Origin: Arthrobacter silviterrae | GTDB taxonomy: Bacteria > Actinomycetota > Actinomycetes > Actinomycetales > Micrococcaceae | Direction of reading: 5' to 3' | DNA length: 64,000 nt | Assembly (NCBI RefSeq): GCF_011045165.1 | Contig: NZ_JAAKZI010000007.1 | Coordinates: 62,001 to 126,000, forward strand | The notes under the pieces: generated by a model | Seen by the model: only the letters and a program-made list of their open reading frames with translations | Told to the model about the DNA's origin: nothing | Databases searched by the model: none | Shown: positions 17,264-25,705 of the stretch, one piece after another | How positions within the stretch are numbered: position 1 is the first letter of the stretch | Layout: every line of letters begins with the position of its first letter | Position numbers and translations under genes: made by a program

Positions 17264-19538
17264 CCCCACTGCCGACCTCGGCCTGCAACTGTCCCGCCTG
17301 GTGGGGGCGGCCACGGCCAAGGCCGTGGAAAAGCACTTGGAGATCACCACCGTGGGGCAGATGCTCCACCAGTTTCCGCGGCGCTATCTGGCCCGCGGCG
17401 AACTGACCGACCTAGGCCAGCTGCAGCTGGACGAGGACGTCACCATCCTGGCCAGGGTGGTGGCGCTGAACACCCGGTTCATGCAAACACGCAAGGGCAC
17501 CATCAGCGACGTCGTCATCACCGACAACTCCGGCCGGCCGTCGTCGCTGGTGATCAGCTTCTTCAACGGCTTCAAGGCCAAGAAGGAACTTCAGCCGGGG
17601 GTGCTCGCCATGTTTTCCGGCAAGGTCTCCGCCTACGGCGGGCACAAGACGCTGACCAACCCGGGCTACGTGCTGGTGGCCGACGACGAACTTGCCGAGC
17701 ACGAGGCCGAAGTGCAGTCGGCGCGGCCCGTTCCGATCTACCCGGCCACCGCCAGTTTCCCGAGCTGGAAAACCGGCAAGATCATTGAAACCCTGCTCCC
17801 GGCCCTGGACCTGCACCGCATTCCGGACCCCGTTCCGGCCACGATTGCCGCCCGGGAACGGCTCATGCCGCTGGCCGACGCCTACGAGCAGATCCATTGT
17901 CCGGACACCATGGACGACTTCCCGCGTGCCAGGCAGCGCTTCCGCTACCAGGAGGCCCTGGCCCTCCAAACGGCCCTGGCCCAAAAGCGGTTTGAGGCGG
18001 TGCAGCAGGATGCCACCGCCCGGCCACCCGTGCCTGGTGCACTGCTGGACGCCTTTGACGCCCGCATCCCCTACACCCTCACCGCCGGACAGCAGGAGGT
18101 TGGCGATCTGGTGGCGGCTGAGATTGCGGGCGGGCACCCCATGCAGCGGCTGTTGCAGGGCGAGGTCGGTTCCGGCAAGACGGTGGTTGCCCTGCGCGCC
18201 ATGCTCCAGGTGGTCGACGCCGGGGGGCAGGCTGCATTCCTGGCCCCCACCGAGGTTCTCGCCGCCCAGCACCTCCACTCGGTCATGCTGCTGCTGGGCC
18301 CGCTGGGGCAGGGGCCCCTGCTGGGCGGCCCGCACGCCACCTCCGTGGTGCTGCTGACAGGATCAATGCCCGCGGCGGCCCGCAAGAAGGCCTTGCTTGC
18401 GGCAGCCTCCGGCGAGGCTGGAATTGTGATTGGCACCCACGCGCTGTTTTCGGACAATGTGCAGTTTGCCGACCTGGGGCTCATCGTGGTGGATGAACAG
18501 CACAGGTTCGGGGTGGAGCAGCGGGACACCCTGCGCTCCAAGGCCGCCAAGCCCCCGCACCTTTTGGTCATGACCGCCACCCCCATACCCCGCACCGTCG
18601 CCATGACGGTCTTTGGCGACCTGGAGGTTTCCGAGCTGACCGAACTGCCCCGCGGCAGGGCCCCCATCGCCACCCACGTGGCCCCGCTGGCCGAGCACCC
18701 GTCGTGGGAATCGCGGGTCTGGGCACGGGCCCGCGAGGAGATCGACGCCGGACACCAGGTGTATGTGGTGTGCCCCAAGATCGGCGACGGGGACGCCCCC
18801 GGTGGCGGGGCAGCGAGCTCTGCGGGTGGTCCCGGTGGTCGAGCAGCGAGCTCTGACGCCGCCGGTGGTCGAGCAGCGAGCTCTGCGAGCGCGTCGAGAC
18901 CAGGGGCCCCCGACGACGACCGTCCCATGGCTGGTGTGCTCGACGTGGTGCAGTACCTGAGGGGCGTTCCCGCGCTGTCGGGCAAGCGCATCGAGGCACT
19001 CCACGGCAGGCTCGATTCCGCCGACAAGCAGGGCACCATGGCCACCTTTGCCGAAGGCGGGATTGACGTGCTGGTGGCCACCACCGTCATTGAGGTGGGC
19101 ATGGACGTGCACAATGCCACGCTGATGGTGGTCCTGGACGCCGACAGGTTTGGCATGTCCCAGCTGCACCAGCTGCGCGGCCGGGTGGGCCGTGGCGGTC
19201 ACCCGGGCACATGCCTGCTGGTGACGGGGCTGGAACACGGGCACCCCAGCCGGAAGCGGCTTGACGCCGTCGCGGCCACCACCGATGGATTCGTGCTGGC
19301 CCGGGAAGACCTGGAACTGCGGCGTGAGGGTGACATCCTGGGCGCCAGGCAGTCCGGAGGGCGCAGCGGCCTGCGCATGCTCAGCGTGCTCCGCGATGAG
19401 GACCTCATCGGGCGGGCGCGTGCTGACGCCGCGGCCATTGTGGCCGCTGACCCGGAATTGGACTACCACCCGGCACTAAAACTTGAAATCGAAACTTACG
19501 TCAATGAACAGAATGAGGCCTTCCTTGAACGCGGCTAG
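17250..19538 (+). CDS. recG: ATP-dependent DNA helicase RecG, with repeat-derived insertion
   Basis: This 762-residue helicase remodels stalled forks and branched DNA. An N-terminal wedge/OB domain (residues ~50-170) precedes the motor. Walker A is GEVGSGKTVVALRAM near residue 305, the DEQH box is VVDEQHRFGVEQR, and motif III is MTATPIPRT. Motifs V and VI are ATTVIEVGMDVHNA and HQLRGRVGRGGHPG. Between the second-lobe strand VYVVCPKIGDG and the following MAGVLDVVQYL lies a ~40-residue Gly/Ala/Ser insert encoded by three REP-like repeats (18801-18901). The frame is kept, and the insert lies in a surface loop position, so function is probably retained. Start ATG 17250 overlaps the DAK2 gene. Confidence 0.93.
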   Translation: MTSSDPTADLGLQLSRLVGAATAKAVEKHLEITTVGQMLHQFPRRYLARGELTDLGQLQLDEDVTILARVVALNTRFMQTRKGTISDVVITDNSGRPSSLVISFFNGFKAKKELQPGVLAMFSGKVSAYGGHKTLTNPGYVLVADDELAEHEAEVQSARPVPIYPATASFPSWKTGKIIETLLPALDLHRIPDPVPATIAARERLMPLADAYEQIHCPDTMDDFPRARQRFRYQEALALQTALAQKRFEAVQQDATARPPVPGALLDAFDARIPYTLTAGQQEVGDLVAAEIAGGHPMQRLLQGEVGSGKTVVALRAMLQVVDAGGQAAFLAPTEVLAAQHLHSVMLLLGPLGQGPLLGGPHATSVVLLTGSMPAAARKKALLAAASGEAGIVIGTHALFSDNVQFADLGLIVVDEQHRFGVEQRDTLRSKAAKPPHLLVMTATPIPRTVAMTVFGDLEVSELTELPRGRAPIATHVAPLAEHPSWESRVWARAREEIDAGHQVYVVCPKIGDGDAPGGGAASSAGGPGGRAASSDAAGGRAASSASASRPGAPDDDRPMAGVLDVVQYLRGVPALSGKRIEALHGRLDSADKQGTMATFAEGGIDVLVATTVIEVGMDVHNATLMVVLDADRFGMSQLHQLRGRVGRGGHPGTCLLVTGLEHGHPSRKRLDAVAATTDGFVLAREDLELRREGDILGARQSGGRSGLRMLSVLRDEDLIGRARADAAAIVAADPELDYHPALKLEIETYVNEQNEAFLERG
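18801..18901 (+). repeat. Three REP-like repeat copies inside recG
   Basis: Three copies of a roughly 30-33-bp unit begin at 18801, 18834 and 18864. Copies 2 and 3 share GGTGGTCGAGCAGCGAGCTC exactly; copy 1 differs at two or three bases. Copy 3 continues through GCGAGCGCGTCGAGACC, giving the full palindromic form; the short element at 9397-9420 is the same family reversed. The repeats are translated as GGGAASS, GGRAASS and GGRAASSASASR. Confidence 0.8.
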
Positions 19539-19565
19539 CAACACCCCCCTGACTGCGGAACGCCC

Positions 19566-20144
19566 ATGAGCCGGATCGTTGCCGGGGCAGCCGGCGGCAC
19601 GGTGCTGGTGTCCGTCCCGGGCGATGCGACACGGCCCACCACCGACCGGGTGAAGGAGGCGCTTTTTTCGCGCCTGGAAGCTATGAACATGCTCTCGGAC
19701 TCCCGCGTGCTTGACCTGTACGCCGGCTCGGGCTCGCTAGGCGTTGAGAGCGCCAGCAGGGGGGCCAAGTCAGTGGAACTGGTTGAGTTCAACGAGAAGG
19801 CGGCCGGCGTGTGCCAGCGCAACGCCGAACTGGTCAACAAGGTGGTCGGATCCAAGGTGGTGAAGGTCCAGCGCTCGCGGGTGGAGACCTTCCTGGCCCG
19901 CGTGGCGGAGGCTGGCGTGGACCAGTGGGACCTGGTGTTCATGGACCCTCCCTACCCCCTGACGGAACCGGAACTCTCACTCGTGCTGGATTTGCTGGGC
20001 CCGCGGCTGAGCCCCTACGCCGTGGTGGTGGTGGAGCGGTCCTCCAGGACTCCCGAACCTGACTGGCCGGCGTCCATCGAACTGTTCGCGGAAAAGAAAT
20101 ACGGCGAAACCCGCCTGTGGTTTGCCGAACCTGCCGGGCAGTAG
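19566..20144 (+). CDS. rsmD: 16S rRNA (guanine(966)-N(2))-methyltransferase
   Basis: This 192-residue SAM enzyme modifies G966 of 16S rRNA in assembling 30S subunits. It has TRPTTDRVKEALFSRLE at the N-terminus, the SAM loop VLDLYAGSGSLGVESASRG, and catalytic DPPYPLTEPEL. These are specific to RsmD. It follows recG by 27 bp, as in most actinobacteria; coaD, its usual next neighbour, is displaced by about 3.9 kb of other genes here. Confidence 0.92.
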   Translation: MSRIVAGAAGGTVLVSVPGDATRPTTDRVKEALFSRLEAMNMLSDSRVLDLYAGSGSLGVESASRGAKSVELVEFNEKAAGVCQRNAELVNKVVGSKVVKVQRSRVETFLARVAEAGVDQWDLVFMDPPYPLTEPELSLVLDLLGPRLSPYAVVVVERSSRTPEPDWPASIELFAEKKYGETRLWFAEPAGQ

Positions 20145-20290
20145 GAAAACCACGCTCCAGGCCTACACATTCGGGTGCCTGCACCGGGTCAATTCCAAGC
20201 ATCGGCGCGTAGCGTTGATCGGATCAGGGCGGCCCGTTTCGGTGGAGGCGGACACCGTTAGACGTGCAGGACCTGGAAAGGAACGCGGTC

Positions 20291-21685
20291 ATGCAAATAT
20301 TGTTGGCATTCCTTCCCCTCATCGTCATCATTGCGGCGGTGGTGGTGCTCCTGGTGGTGGTCCGGGTGGCCGTCAAAATGATGTGGCAGGTGGCCGAGCC
20401 CAACGAGGCCCTGATCATTTCCGGCTTTTCCCGCGGCCGGCCGGCCACCTCCGACGGCATGGACTTTCGCATTGTGACCGGCAAGGGCGCGTTTGTAGTT
20501 CCCGGGCTGCAAACCGTCAGGCCCCTGTCCCTGACCTTGAACGAGACCGAACTGCAGGTCAACTGCGTCACCTCCCAGGGCATTCAGGTGGTGGTCCAGG
20601 GCGTGGTGATCTTCAAAATTGGGGACTCGACACCGTTCATCGCCAACGCGGCACGGCGTTTCCTCGGGCAGCAGGCCAAGATGGAAAGCCAGGTGTACAA
20701 CGTCTTTGAGGGGCATCTGCGCTCGATCATTGGCAGCATGACGGTGGAGGAGATTATTCGGGAGCGGGACAAGCTGGCATCCCAGGTCCGCAGCGCCAGC
20801 GGAACGGAAATGGAGAAGCTGGGGCTGGTGGTCGATTCGCTCCAGATCAAGGACCTTGAAGATCCCACGGGGTACATCCAGAACCTGGCAAAGCCGCACA
20901 TCGCCCAGGTGAAGATGGAGGCCCGAATCGCCGAAGCCACACGGAACCGGGAGGCTGCCGAGAAGGAGGCCGAAGCGGCGTCGCTCATTGCAGACGCGCA
21001 AAGCGTTTCCGCCATCAAGCAGTCCGCCGCCGCCGCGAACGCCGAACGCGCCCGGGCGAACGCTGCACAGGCGGGCCCGCTGGCGGACGCCACGGCGCGC
21101 CAGCAGGTGGTGGTGCAGGAGACCCAGGTGGCCAAGCTGGAGGCGGACCGCGAGGAGCAAAAGCTGCAAACCACCGTCCGCAAGCCGGCCGACGCCCGGG
21201 CCTACGCACAGCGGACCGAGGCCGAAGCCCAGAAGGCGGCGGACATCAGCGCGGCCGAGGCCCGCGCCCGGAAGACCGAAGTTGAGGCGCAGGCCAATGC
21301 GACGGCGGCGGCGGCCATGGCAGGCGCCACGCGCGTCACCGGCGAGGCCGAGGCGGCGGCGACGAAGGCACGCGGGGAGGCAGCGGCGTCGGCCATCAAG
21401 GCGAAAGCCCTGGCCGAGGCGGACGGCATCAAGGCCCGGGCGGAGGCGCTCGGCACCAACCAGGAGGCCGTCATTTCCCAGCAGCTGGCGGAAAACATGC
21501 CGGCCATCGTGGCCGCGGCTGCCGAGCCCTTCGGCCACGTGGGCCAGCTGACGGTCCTCAACGGCGGCGACGGGGTCAACGAGATGGTGGGCGGCATCCT
21601 GGCCCAGGTGGGCAGCTACCTGCCGGCCCTGACCGACTCCCTGAAGAAGGGCAGGGGCGATGGCCGGCAGCCGCCCCAGCCGTAG
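20291..21685 (+). CDS. Flotillin-like SPFH-domain membrane protein
   Basis: This 464-residue protein has an N-terminal membrane helix (residues 2-25, ILLAFLPLIVIIAAVVVLLV). An SPFH/band-7 domain follows (about 30-190, with GIQVVVQGVVIFKI and the conserved LGLVVDSLQIKDLEDP). Next comes a long Ala/Glu/Arg-rich coiled coil (~205-400) with many EAxA repeats, and the C-terminus is hydrophobic. Flotillins assemble at the membrane and organise fluid or raft-like domains. GGAAAGGAACGCGGTC precedes ATG 20291. A small OB-like protein gene follows within 4 bp; bacterial flotillins are often paired with NfeD proteins, and this may be a reduced version. Confidence 0.87.
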   Translation: MQILLAFLPLIVIIAAVVVLLVVVRVAVKMMWQVAEPNEALIISGFSRGRPATSDGMDFRIVTGKGAFVVPGLQTVRPLSLTLNETELQVNCVTSQGIQVVVQGVVIFKIGDSTPFIANAARRFLGQQAKMESQVYNVFEGHLRSIIGSMTVEEIIRERDKLASQVRSASGTEMEKLGLVVDSLQIKDLEDPTGYIQNLAKPHIAQVKMEARIAEATRNREAAEKEAEAASLIADAQSVSAIKQSAAAANAERARANAAQAGPLADATARQQVVVQETQVAKLEADREEQKLQTTVRKPADARAYAQRTEAEAQKAADISAAEARARKTEVEAQANATAAAAMAGATRVTGEAEAAATKARGEAAASAIKAKALAEADGIKARAEALGTNQEAVISQQLAENMPAIVAAAAEPFGHVGQLTVLNGGDGVNEMVGGILAQVGSYLPALTDSLKKGRGDGRQPPQP

Positions 21686-21689
21686 GGAC

Positions 21690-21920
21690 ATGGACCGGAG
21701 CCTGACCGGACGGATTGGCCGGGTGTCCGGCCACGTTGGCCCGGGGACTGTGGGGGAGGTGATGGTCCCGTTCCAGGGCGGCACCAGGGCGTTTTTTGCC
21801 CATCCCTATGACGGGTCCAGTGACTACCCCGTGGGGGAGCGGGTGCTCGTCATGTATTTTGAACCCCCGCAGACCGTCTACGTGGAGCAGCTCCCGGACT
21901 TCCTCCGCGAGGACGCCTGA
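21690..21920 (+). CDS. Small OB-fold-like protein paired with flotillin
   Basis: The protein is 76 residues from ATG 21690, 4 bp after the flotillin stop. ATG 21660, overlapping flotillin by 26 bp with GCAGGGGCG before it, would add 10 residues. The sequence LTGRIGRVSGHVGPGTVGEV and YPVGERVLVMYFEPPQTVYV has the beta-strand rhythm of the OB domain that ends NfeD proteins, but the membrane and protease parts of NfeD are absent. It may be a soluble partner of the flotillin assembly. It faces the spermidine-synthase-like gene with only 4 bp between stops. Confidence 0.6.
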   Translation: MDRSLTGRIGRVSGHVGPGTVGEVMVPFQGGTRAFFAHPYDGSSDYPVGERVLVMYFEPPQTVYVEQLPDFLREDA

Positions 21921-21924
21921 AAGC

Positions 21925-22698
21925 CTAGCCGGCGAGCCCGTCGAGCTCCAGGCCGCTGAGCACTGTGGCCGGGTGCGGGCCCGCCGCGACGAGTGCCTGG
22001 GACCATTCTTCCGGCCAGGCACCGTCGCGGCCCATCAGGATGATGTTGCCGGGAAAGCGGCGGCTAAACAGGCTGGTGGTGCCGTACGCCGCGACGCCGG
22101 CCATGGCCGAACGCAGTGCCCGCACTTGGCTGGAAACCAGCGTAAACCCGGGCTCGTCGCCCACATTGACCAGCAGCACCCCGCCCGGCGCGAGCACGCC
22201 CGCGGCCTCCCGGTAAAACTCCGTGCAGGCCAGGTGCGCGGGCGCGTCCGGTCCGCTGAAGATGTCAAGAATGACGACGTCGAACTCAAGTCCCGCGGGC
22301 AGCTCGCCGAGCGCTTCGCGGGCGTCGCCCACATGGCCGGTGAGCAACGTCCCGGCCGGCAGGGGGAGCTGTTCAAGGACAAAGTCAAGCAGTTCGCGTT
22401 CCAGCTCCACGGCATGCTGGACCGATCCGGGGCGCGTGGCCTGGATGTAGCGGGCCAGGGTCAGGGCACCGGCCCCCAGGTGCAGCGCGGCAACAGGCTC
22501 ACCGGCGGGCTTGACCAGGTCCACGGCGTTGGCAATGCGGCGCAGGTATTCGTAAAACACATCCCCAGGGTGCGCCAGGTTGACATGTGACTGCTCGGCG
22601 TTGTCGATGCTCAACACAAACGCATTCGCATGCCACGGATCGGGATCGATCGTGGCGTGGACGCCGCTGGCGCCCAGGAACCTGCTGGCCAGGACCAC
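21925..22698 (-). CDS. Spermidine-synthase-like Rossmann protein
   Basis: This 257-residue protein resembles polyamine-synthase folds. HLGAGALTLARYIQATRPGS is the nucleotide-binding loop, VELERELLDFV supplies an acidic ribose contact, and VVILDIFSGPDAPAHL matches the D-motif region of spermidine synthases. It is much shorter than the fused MFS-type versions and has no membrane helices. Whether it makes polyamines is unclear; many actinobacterial homologues have no assigned role. GTG 22698 overlaps the aminotransferase stop as TAGTG, with AAGGACAGG upstream, so it is translationally coupled. A longer open frame up to 22764 lies inside the upstream gene. Confidence 0.78.
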   Translation of the reverse strand: MVLASRFLGASGVHATIDPDPWHANAFVLSIDNAEQSHVNLAHPGDVFYEYLRRIANAVDLVKPAGEPVAALHLGAGALTLARYIQATRPGSVQHAVELERELLDFVLEQLPLPAGTLLTGHVGDAREALGELPAGLEFDVVILDIFSGPDAPAHLACTEFYREAAGVLAPGGVLLVNVGDEPGFTLVSSQVRALRSAMAGVAAYGTTSLFSRRFPGNIILMGRDGAWPEEWSQALVAAGPHPATVLSGLELDGLAG

Positions 22699-23894
22699 TA
22701 CAGCCTGTCCTTGAGGGTGGCGAGGCGTTCGGCGGCCTGTTCCAGCAGCGCTTCCTTCTTGCAAAACGCGAACCTCAGCAGCGAGCGCGTGCGCCGGGCG
22801 CCTTCGGGGTGGCAGAACACGGGGACCGGGATCGCCGCCACGCCCACCAGCTCCGGCAGGCGGCGGGCCAGCGCCGTGGCGTCGGTGATGCCCAGCGCGG
22901 ATGTGTCGGCGTTGATGAAGTAGGTCCCCTGGGGCAGGTACACGTCCAGGCCTGCGGCGCGCAGTCCCTCGGCCAGGATGTCCCGCTTGCGGGCCAAGGT
23001 GGCTGCGGCGCCGGTGAAGAACTGCTCATCCATGCGCAGGCCGGCGGCGATGGCACTTTGGAACGGCGTGCCGGAGGAGTACGTCAGGAACTGCTTGACG
23101 GTGCGGGCGGCGGCAACCAGTTCCGCAGGCCCCGACAGCCAGCCCACCTTCCAGCCTGTATAGGAAAACGTCTTGCCGGCGGAGGAAATGGTCAGCGTGC
23201 GGTCCGCGGCACCGGGCAGGGTGGCCACGGGTATGTGCCGGGGACCAAACGTCAGGTGCTCGTAGACCTCATCGGTGAGGATGACGGCGTCGTATTTGAT
23301 GGCAAGGCGCACCACCTCCGTGAGCACGGCCTCGGGGAACACGGCGCCGGTGGGATTGTGCGGGTTGTTGATGATGACCATCTTGGTGCGCGGGCTGAAG
23401 CTGTCTTCCAGGGTTGCCAGGTCCGGCATGAAGTCCGGGGCCAGGAGTGCGGCGGTGGTGTGGCGGGCGCCGCTGAGGCCGATCATGGCGCCGTAGGAAT
23501 CATAGAACGGCTCAAAGGTGAGGACCTCGTCGCCGGGGCCCGTCAGTGACAGGACGGCACTGGCAATGGCCTCGGTGGCGCCGGTGCTGATGATGATTTC
23601 AGTTTCAGGATCCGGCGTGAGGCCGTAGAACCGCTCCTGGTGTTCGGCCACCGCGGTGCGCAGCGACAGGAGGCCCTTTCCGGGTGCGTATTGGTTGTGT
23701 CCCGCAGCGATGGCGTCCTGGGCCATGCGGCCCAGCTCGGCCGGGCCGTCCTCGTCCGGGAACCCCTGGCCCAGGTTGATGGCGCCGTGGCGGGCGGCCA
23801 GCGTGGTGATCTCCTCAAAGATCGTCACCCCCAGGGAGCCGTCGGGGCCCAGAAGGTTGGCGCCCTGCGCGGTGCGCTGCCATGGCGTGCTCAT
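22698..23894 (-). CDS. Class I/II pyridoxal-phosphate aminotransferase (DapC/KAT-like)
   Basis: This 398-residue fold-type I enzyme begins MSTPWQRTAQG, with AAGGAGCAGCA just before ATG 23894. Motifs are NLGQGFPDEDGP, STGATEAIASAVLSL, NNPHNPTGAVF (cofactor ring and carboxylate contacts), ILTDEVYEHLTFG, and the Schiff-base lysine in SSAGKTFSYTGWKVGW. This set fits the branch containing N-succinyldiaminopimelate, methionine and kynurenine aminotransferases; actinobacterial members are often annotated as DapC. Substrate preference is not readable. It is the first gene of a two-gene minus-strand unit with the spermidine-synthase-like gene. Confidence 0.85.
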   Translation of the reverse strand: MSTPWQRTAQGANLLGPDGSLGVTIFEEITTLAARHGAINLGQGFPDEDGPAELGRMAQDAIAAGHNQYAPGKGLLSLRTAVAEHQERFYGLTPDPETEIIISTGATEAIASAVLSLTGPGDEVLTFEPFYDSYGAMIGLSGARHTTAALLAPDFMPDLATLEDSFSPRTKMVIINNPHNPTGAVFPEAVLTEVVRLAIKYDAVILTDEVYEHLTFGPRHIPVATLPGAADRTLTISSAGKTFSYTGWKVGWLSGPAELVAAARTVKQFLTYSSGTPFQSAIAAGLRMDEQFFTGAAATLARKRDILAEGLRAAGLDVYLPQGTYFINADTSALGITDATALARRLPELVGVAAIPVPVFCHPEGARRTRSLLRFAFCKKEALLEQAAERLATLKDRL

Positions 23895-24076
23895 TGCTGC
23901 TCCTTGCTGGCCGTGAGGCGGCGCGGCCGGTGAAAAGTCGCCTTCACCTGACAACGTTACCTGCAGCGCGCTGCGGGCCGGCGGCTACCGGCCCGTATGG
24001 TGGACATTGGCGGCCAATGCCGGGACATGGCTGGGGCCTGGTCGTCTTGGCGGGGTTCATCGGATAGATTCATGGC

Positions 24077-24592
24077 ATGCGACGCGCCGTCTGCCCAGGG
24101 TCGTTTGATCCGATCCACAAGGGGCACATTGAAGTCATTGCCCGTGCCACCGGCCTCTTTGACGAGGTGATCGTGGCCGTTTCCACCAACTATGCCAAGA
24201 CGTACAGGTTTTCCCTGGTGGAGCGACTTGAAATGGCGCGGACCACTTTCTCCGCACTGTCCGGGATTGTGGTTGAACCGATGGGCGCGGGGCTGCTCTC
24301 CGACTTTTGCCACTCGCACGGTGTATCAGCGATCGTGAAGGGCCTGCGGTCCTCGTCCGACTTTGACTATGAGCTGCCCATGGCCACCATGAACCGCCAG
24401 CTTTCCGGCGTGGAGACCGTGTTCCTGCCGGGGGACAGCCGCTACCTGCACCTGTCCTCCACCCTCATCAAGGAAGTCCACTCGCTGGGAGGGGATGTTG
24501 CCGACTATGTGCCGCGGGCCGTACTGCGCCGCTTGCAGGGCGACGTGGGTCCGGACACCCGGCCGGTGCCACTGGTTCCACCGAGCCTGTAG
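24077..24592 (+). CDS. coaD: Phosphopantetheine adenylyltransferase
   Basis: This 171-residue enzyme transfers AMP from ATP to 4'-phosphopantetheine, the fourth step of CoA synthesis. The nucleotidyltransferase motif is GSFDPIHKGHIEVI at residues ~8-21, and SSTLIKEVHSLGG is the C-terminal (I)SST motif. VKGLRSSSDFDYELPMATMN is also characteristic. Length is near the usual 160 plus a short tail. It is normally close to rsmD and ahead of yceD-rpmF in this group; the two-gene aminotransferase unit and the flotillin pair separate it from rsmD here. Confidence 0.95.
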   Translation: MRRAVCPGSFDPIHKGHIEVIARATGLFDEVIVAVSTNYAKTYRFSLVERLEMARTTFSALSGIVVEPMGAGLLSDFCHSHGVSAIVKGLRSSSDFDYELPMATMNRQLSGVETVFLPGDSRYLHLSSTLIKEVHSLGGDVADYVPRAVLRRLQGDVGPDTRPVPLVPPSL

Positions 24593-24754
24593 CCTGGTCT
24601 CCCCGGGACCAACTGCCGGTCGCAGCGCAGGCCGGCCCTCCGGCGTCGTGCATGGTGAGAGTTACATCACCCGGGACGCGGCACCGTCATGTCGACGCCC
24701 GGCCGCGCCCTGCAGTAGACTGGACAAGGCCGAATTGGCCCGGTGACGCACGTT

Positions 24755-24783
24755 TTGAAGCCTATGGTTATTCGCGATAGGAT
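24755..24783 (+). promoter_or_regulatory. Candidate sigma-70-type promoter for yceD-rpmF-rnc
   Basis: TTGAAG (24755-24760) and TAGGAT (24778-24783) are 17 bp apart, close to the vegetative consensus. Transcription would start near 24790. The -10 box overlaps ATG 24782, so if this promoter is used, yceD translation must begin further downstream than that codon. Confidence 0.5.
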
Positions 24784-25381
24784 GGTGCGTCGGTCCTATG
24801 TTCACTCAGGAGTTCTCATTAGCGCAACCACGTTGGGCAACAAGTCCAACCATGGCACGCCCCTCACCATTGGTGTCAGGGAGCTTGGGCGAAGCCCGGG
24901 CAGCATGTGGACCCTGAAGGAACAAGTACCTGTGCCGGAGGATTTCGGCACCCCGCTCATTGGCGCGACGCCCGGATCCGAATTGGATCTGGAACTCCGT
25001 TTTGAGGCCGTTCATGAAGGAATTCTCGTCTCGGGAAGCGTGTTGGTCGATCTGACCGGCGAATGCTCCCGTTGCCTTGAGGCCTTCGAGGAAGACCTTG
25101 AAGTCAATGTGCAAGAACTTTTCTTCTACGAGGAACCCGAACAGGGCCTTGACGAAGAGGAAGATCAGCAACGTTGGGTCGAGCACGATTCTATCGATCT
25201 TGAACCGGTGTTGCGGGACGCAGTGGTAACCGCCCTGCCGTTCCAGCCGGTGTGCCGGGAAGACTGTGAGGGCCTGTGTTCCGAATGCGGAATACGCCTT
25301 GCGGATGAGCCGGGGCACCACCACGAGATCCTGGATCCCAGGTGGGCTGCCCTACAGGGCTTAACCGGCGAAGAAAACTAG
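24782..25381 (+). CDS. yceD: YceD family protein (DUF177)
   Basis: This protein of about 190-200 residues has the family core [20 protein letters not shown] and the C-terminal cysteine set [13 protein letters not shown], which suggests a bound metal. YceD is nearly always encoded before rpmF (L32) and is linked to 23S rRNA or ribosome maturation, though its exact role is not settled. The start is unresolved. ATG 24782 is the best standard codon, but it overlaps a promoter-like -10 box. ATT 24818 lies just after AGGAG and would give [15 protein letters not shown] as N-terminus. A still longer open frame reaches 24743. Confidence 0.8.
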   Translation: MVRRSYVHSGVLISATTLGNKSNHGTPLTIGVRELGRSPGSMWTLKEQVPVPEDFGTPLIGATPGSELDLELRFEAVHEGILVSGSVLVDLTGECSRCLEAFEEDLEVNVQELFFYEEPEQGLDEEEDQQRWVEHDSIDLEPVLRDAVVTALPFQPVCREDCEGLCSECGIRLADEPGHHHEILDPRWAALQGLTGEEN

Positions 25382-25440
25382 CAAATCAAGTTTTTTCGTG
25401 TTGGCACGTGCCGCACGTTATCGAGAGAAAAGAGTTTGCC

Positions 25441-25644
25441 GTGGCTGTTCCCAAGCGGAAGATGTCCCGTGCCAATACGCGCGCACGCCGTTCCCAGTGG
25501 AAGGCCACTGCGCCGAACCTGGTCAAGACCATCGAAAACGGCCAAGTTGTCTACAGCCTGCCGCACCAGGCGCGGGTTGTCACCGACTCCGCCGGCACCG
25601 CCCTGTTCCTGGAGTACAAGGGCCGTAAGGTTGCCGACGTCTAA
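25441..25644 (+). CDS. rpmF: 50S ribosomal protein L32
   Basis: This 67-residue ribosomal protein starts at GTG 25441 with [19 protein letters not shown], the invariant basic N-terminus of L32. It lacks the four-cysteine zinc motif near its C-terminus found in some L32 proteins, so it is of the zinc-independent type. It lies 59 bp after yceD and 61 bp before rnc, in the common yceD-rpmF-rnc-mutM order. Confidence 0.95.
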   Translation: MAVPKRKMSRANTRARRSQWKATAPNLVKTIENGQVVYSLPHQARVVTDSAGTALFLEYKGRKVADV

Positions 25645-25705
25645 GACGTCCGTGCGGCCGGCCGGCCGCCCGTTCACTGGTTAACAATTTTTGCAGGAGT
25701 TGCTT

